64,000 bases of DNA from Amphiduros pacificus (lineage: Eukaryota > Annelida > Polychaeta > Phyllodocida > Hesionidae): positions 42,851,011 to 42,915,010 of the forward strand of contig OX439008.1 in assembly GCA_949316495.1 (NCBI GenBank), given 5' to 3'. Both the position numbers and the translations under genes were made by a program. Positions within the stretch are counted from its first letter, which is position 1, and each line of letters starts with the position of its first letter. The notes under the pieces are model-generated. The model was not told the DNA's origin. It saw only the letters and a list, made by a program, of their open reading frames with translations, and did no database searches. Positions 38,883-64,000 of this stretch are shown here, in pieces.

Positions 38883-41800
38883 TTCTTAGTGAGTTGTAAC
38901 GATCTACACATGCATGTGTATTATCATCACTCATCAACTGTTGTGAGTTGTTAACGTTATATTTCCAATCATATTACTGCAAGTGTTAATATCAATGTTT
39001 AGCACCGCCATGATCTTGGTTTCCATTCCCTTTTGATTCCAAACAGACCTTGATTGATATGCCATCATTTCATGTGAAATGATTACTGTTTTTTCTTATA
39101 TGTTAATTGATGTGCCATAGTTTATGATTCATTCTTATCAACCCATAGTTTGTTTACTGACCAATGCCTGCAAAATGCTTCATGATCATTTAATGTATTT
39201 ACTTTGGAGGTCGAGAACAGTCGTGGTTCAACATAATGCACACAATATTGGGGCTGACTCAATCACCCCCACAATGCTTTATTTCAGAAGTTTTAAATGG
39301 AGGCTATATTTTGGCCAATCAAAATGCTTGTTACGTGTTGAATTCTGCTCCAACTTTCATTGATATCGTGATAATCATTGGCTATTTGGTTATGCTTCCT
39401 TGACAACACCGTGAAAGCTATTAATTTCAAAAATCATTTAAAAACAAAGGCCAATTGTCTTAGTTATTTTATGTTGATCATTGCTTTTTGTAATTTTTCG
39501 GAACATTTTCTGAAAATATCTGCACATTTAAATCATCTAAATCCTTTACAAGAACAGACTTGGGCAGATGATAATTTTAGCCAATCAAAATGCATATTAC
39601 ATTTTGACTTTGTTATTTCGATTTTCATTGGCTGATTCCTGTTATGTTATTCAAAATGGCAGCCTCCTCGACATTGACACAACACAGTGATAGCTAAAAG
39701 ATTTTTTTTATCATAAAAAGTGAAAACAGTTCTGAGCCAAACATAAAAAATCCGAATGAAAAATGGAGAGAACTGGTCTCCTTAAAGTACAATATCTTAC
39801 TAATTGATCAAAGTTGAAGGGCAGAATGACATAAATTTCTCCGTACTCACTGCAGAAACTATTGCGACATAGTCAGCATAGATTAAAACTGGGGGAGAGA
39901 AGGAGCCTGGGTCCCAATATTATATTGTGTACCACAGAGATATCTGAATTAATTCTCTTATTTGCTACAGTAATGACATCTGGTGATTTGAATGTGTTTT
40001 GCACAACCATCTTTAGACTATGCAGTCCAAACCTATATTAGGACTATCAAGGACGTCTCGTTGTGTAGCGGGCGAATATTGTCACTCTTTTGGAGGGCAT
40101 TGATCTGATTGATTGACATAAATATAGAACAGGGAAACCCTAAACAACAACCCACATTTCCAGTGATGTATGACCAGAATTCCGGGCACGGCATACGGGC
40201 ACCTGCAAGGTGGTGTACTGTCCATATATATGGACATGTTATTAGTGTCTAAACCATCTTGGTTTTGAAATAACATCATCCTGGCACCCAGATATATGGC
40301 ATTACTAAATTCATGCAAAAAGTACATAAAATTAACAAAAAACAAGACGCAAAAAATGAGATTTTGACATAAATTTATTATTTTACAATTTTCTCATCAA
40401 TTTATATATATTTCTCACTCAAGAAGGATTGCTGCCTTTCAGGTTAGAACCAGTAATATCCTCTTGTGATAATTTGAATTGATACTTTTTGCATCTGAAA
40501 ATAGTTTTTTTTATATCTTAATGAAGTGTCCATATAATCAGATTCTATAATGATATCTTTATCATTTTTTAACGAGACACAGACCAAGATAGAAAAAAGT
40601 CCAATATTTATAAATATTTCGACACAGTACACATTGTCATGATTTCTGAGTATTCTGTGTATGGCCATTGTTCATTATGATCAGGTATATTTTTAATTCC
40701 TCAAAATCTTGTATAGCAATGTTAGCATACTTTTATGAAATCTGTCAATAGTTATTTCCTAGCATATTTCCTCCATGTCCAGGATGATGATCTTGCCTAC
40801 TATGTTAAGAATTGCAGCATAAATTATGTTTAAGATAATAGCAATTCTTTACATCTCTGATAGCAATTATCTGCCAAAATTACCTGTGGCACATTTCACA
40901 AAACAATTCTTGTAAAGGGCAGGTTTTGACAATGCTCTCATTTATTTATTTACAAAATAAAGGCCCAAATGTCCAAACTTGTGGCCAATAAAATGCCATT
41001 TCTAAAAGAAATAGTGTAGTAAATCCAACAACAGAGGCCATTGAAGATAAAGATGATTGTAAGGAATAAATTGGCCTTTTTCCTTGTCCAAATGTTTTTC
41101 CTTGTCCAAATGTATTTTTTGACTGAGTTTCTAGCCTCTCCTCATGTATGGACCCTCATAGCATAAAAAGGTTCCTGAGGGATGGTAACAGTCAAGTTTT
41201 TTTTAATGATATAAATGAATCATGATTTTTTTATTAAATGATATAAATTTGCATTTGTTAACTGATGTGTGGTCATCTCTGCTTCTTACCACATAGTCCC
41301 TCCAGTTATTATATTCTGCCATCCAACAAATTCACCCATTATATAATGGGTGTTATTCAATGGACTGAAACTTTTGACTTTATATAATTCAGTTCAACAT
41401 TCACAATATTTGTGGATGCCACACGTCTCAAATTGTTTTGGTTACAAAGATATTGAAAATAGAAAATGGTGCTCTTACAACCACTTCAACAACATAGGCT
41501 ATTTCAGTTCAACTCTAAGCACCTTGAACCAGTCTGAAAGTAACCACAAGTAGCAGTGGGATTTAAACCCACTACCTCTGGTGAACACTAATATGACTAA
41601 TTGAGGCACAGATCCAACCAAAAATATTTGATAGAGGGGTATGGGAAGAAAAAGGAAACAAATAAAGTGGTAACTTGAACTTATAGCAACATTTTGGGCA
41701 AATATCATTTTTTATTGCTAAATTTTCAGAGCTCAAATCTCACCACGCTATGCATTCATACATGGCATTTTTAAATCTATTATTCTTCTGAACACATTCT

Positions 41801-42297
41801 TTGATGATGTTAAATCTCCATCAAATATGTATTTATTGTAATGTGACCATTTTAATGGAATAAAACTACCTATATTTACAATAAAATTACCAATCAATTC
41901 ATATCTTAGGAAAGGAACCATTGCTATTTAAAGTTTACTGATAATTTGCAATGAAAATAAAATTCATAAATAAACTAAAACATCTCTGGGACTTTCAAAA
42001 TTTACAGAATGATAATATATACAATCGATTATTCAATACAAAATTTGTATGTTGAAATTCTTGTAAAATATGCTCAGAATGTACAACATAAAACACAAAG
42101 TTCCATCACACTCTAGTCTAAAACTAATGAAACCTTCAACATTAAAAGTGAACACAGCTATTTTGGTTCATTCCCTCAATCTCTTCACTGATTGGTTACA
42201 TTCGGCACACTCAATATTAACAAATTCTCGGGTACTAATTTCAGTCCATGATTTCTTTTTTTTGTCATTTCAATACCCTTGATTTGTAGTGTAATTA
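38883..42297. other. SUPT20H: 3' flank of SUPT20H; no independent gene seen
   Basis: AT-rich flank of the minus-strand gene. Minus-strand AATAAA signals occur, for example at 41,832-41,837, but no poly(A) site can be chosen from sequence alone. A headless copy of the tail repeat of the second SINE type lies at 41,831-41,951. Segments containing AGCCAATCAAAATGC recur at about 39,315 and 39,580. Confidence 0.5.
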
Positions 42298-63988
<21,691 letters not shown>

Positions 63989-64000
63989 CTGCAACAATAA

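Overview
This is an invertebrate nuclear genome window, most likely a mollusc or another lophotrochozoan. The evidence is AT-rich DNA with spliceosomal GT-AG introns, tRNA-derived SINEs, LINE tails, (AT)n microsatellites, and an exceptional load of minisatellite arrays. The organism call is inference; nothing here is diagnostic to species.

Layout. Positions 1-7,080 are gene-poor; the only coding-like piece is one Ig-like exon near the left edge. Positions 7,089-29,410 are dominated by tandem arrays with units of 48, about 30, 38, 18 and 24 bp. SINEs are inserted in or beside them, and a LINE-like tail is inserted in the 24-bp array. Positions 29,410-42,290 are mostly featureless apart from a 27-bp array, SINE copies and a nest of small terminal-inverted-repeat elements at 37.9-38.6 kb.

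The right third is one host gene on the minus strand, the orthologue of SUPT20H (SPT20/FAM48A/p38IP), a SAGA co-activator subunit. I traced 19 consecutive exons (63,988 down to the stop at 42,298; 870 codons) with every splice phase matching. The first exons, about the N-terminal 100-120 residues by comparison with the human protein as I remember it, lie beyond the right edge. Intron 17 carries a complete, oppositely oriented three-exon gene for an unrecognised secreted protein of 369 residues with a VNPETT mucin-like repeat (44,085-46,636).

The most unusual signal is in the SUPT20H introns. Three separate minisatellites (52-bp unit in intron 8, 65-bp in intron 17, 43-bp in intron 4; unrelated units) each begin exactly at an exon-intron junction. 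Each carries the last 5-24 exon bases plus the 5' splice site in every unit, so the gene holds dozens of tandem splice-donor copies behind real exons. Two further arrays elsewhere (38-bp at 17-19 kb, 18-bp at 21.7-22.2 kb) also carry a consensus-like donor per unit on the same strand.
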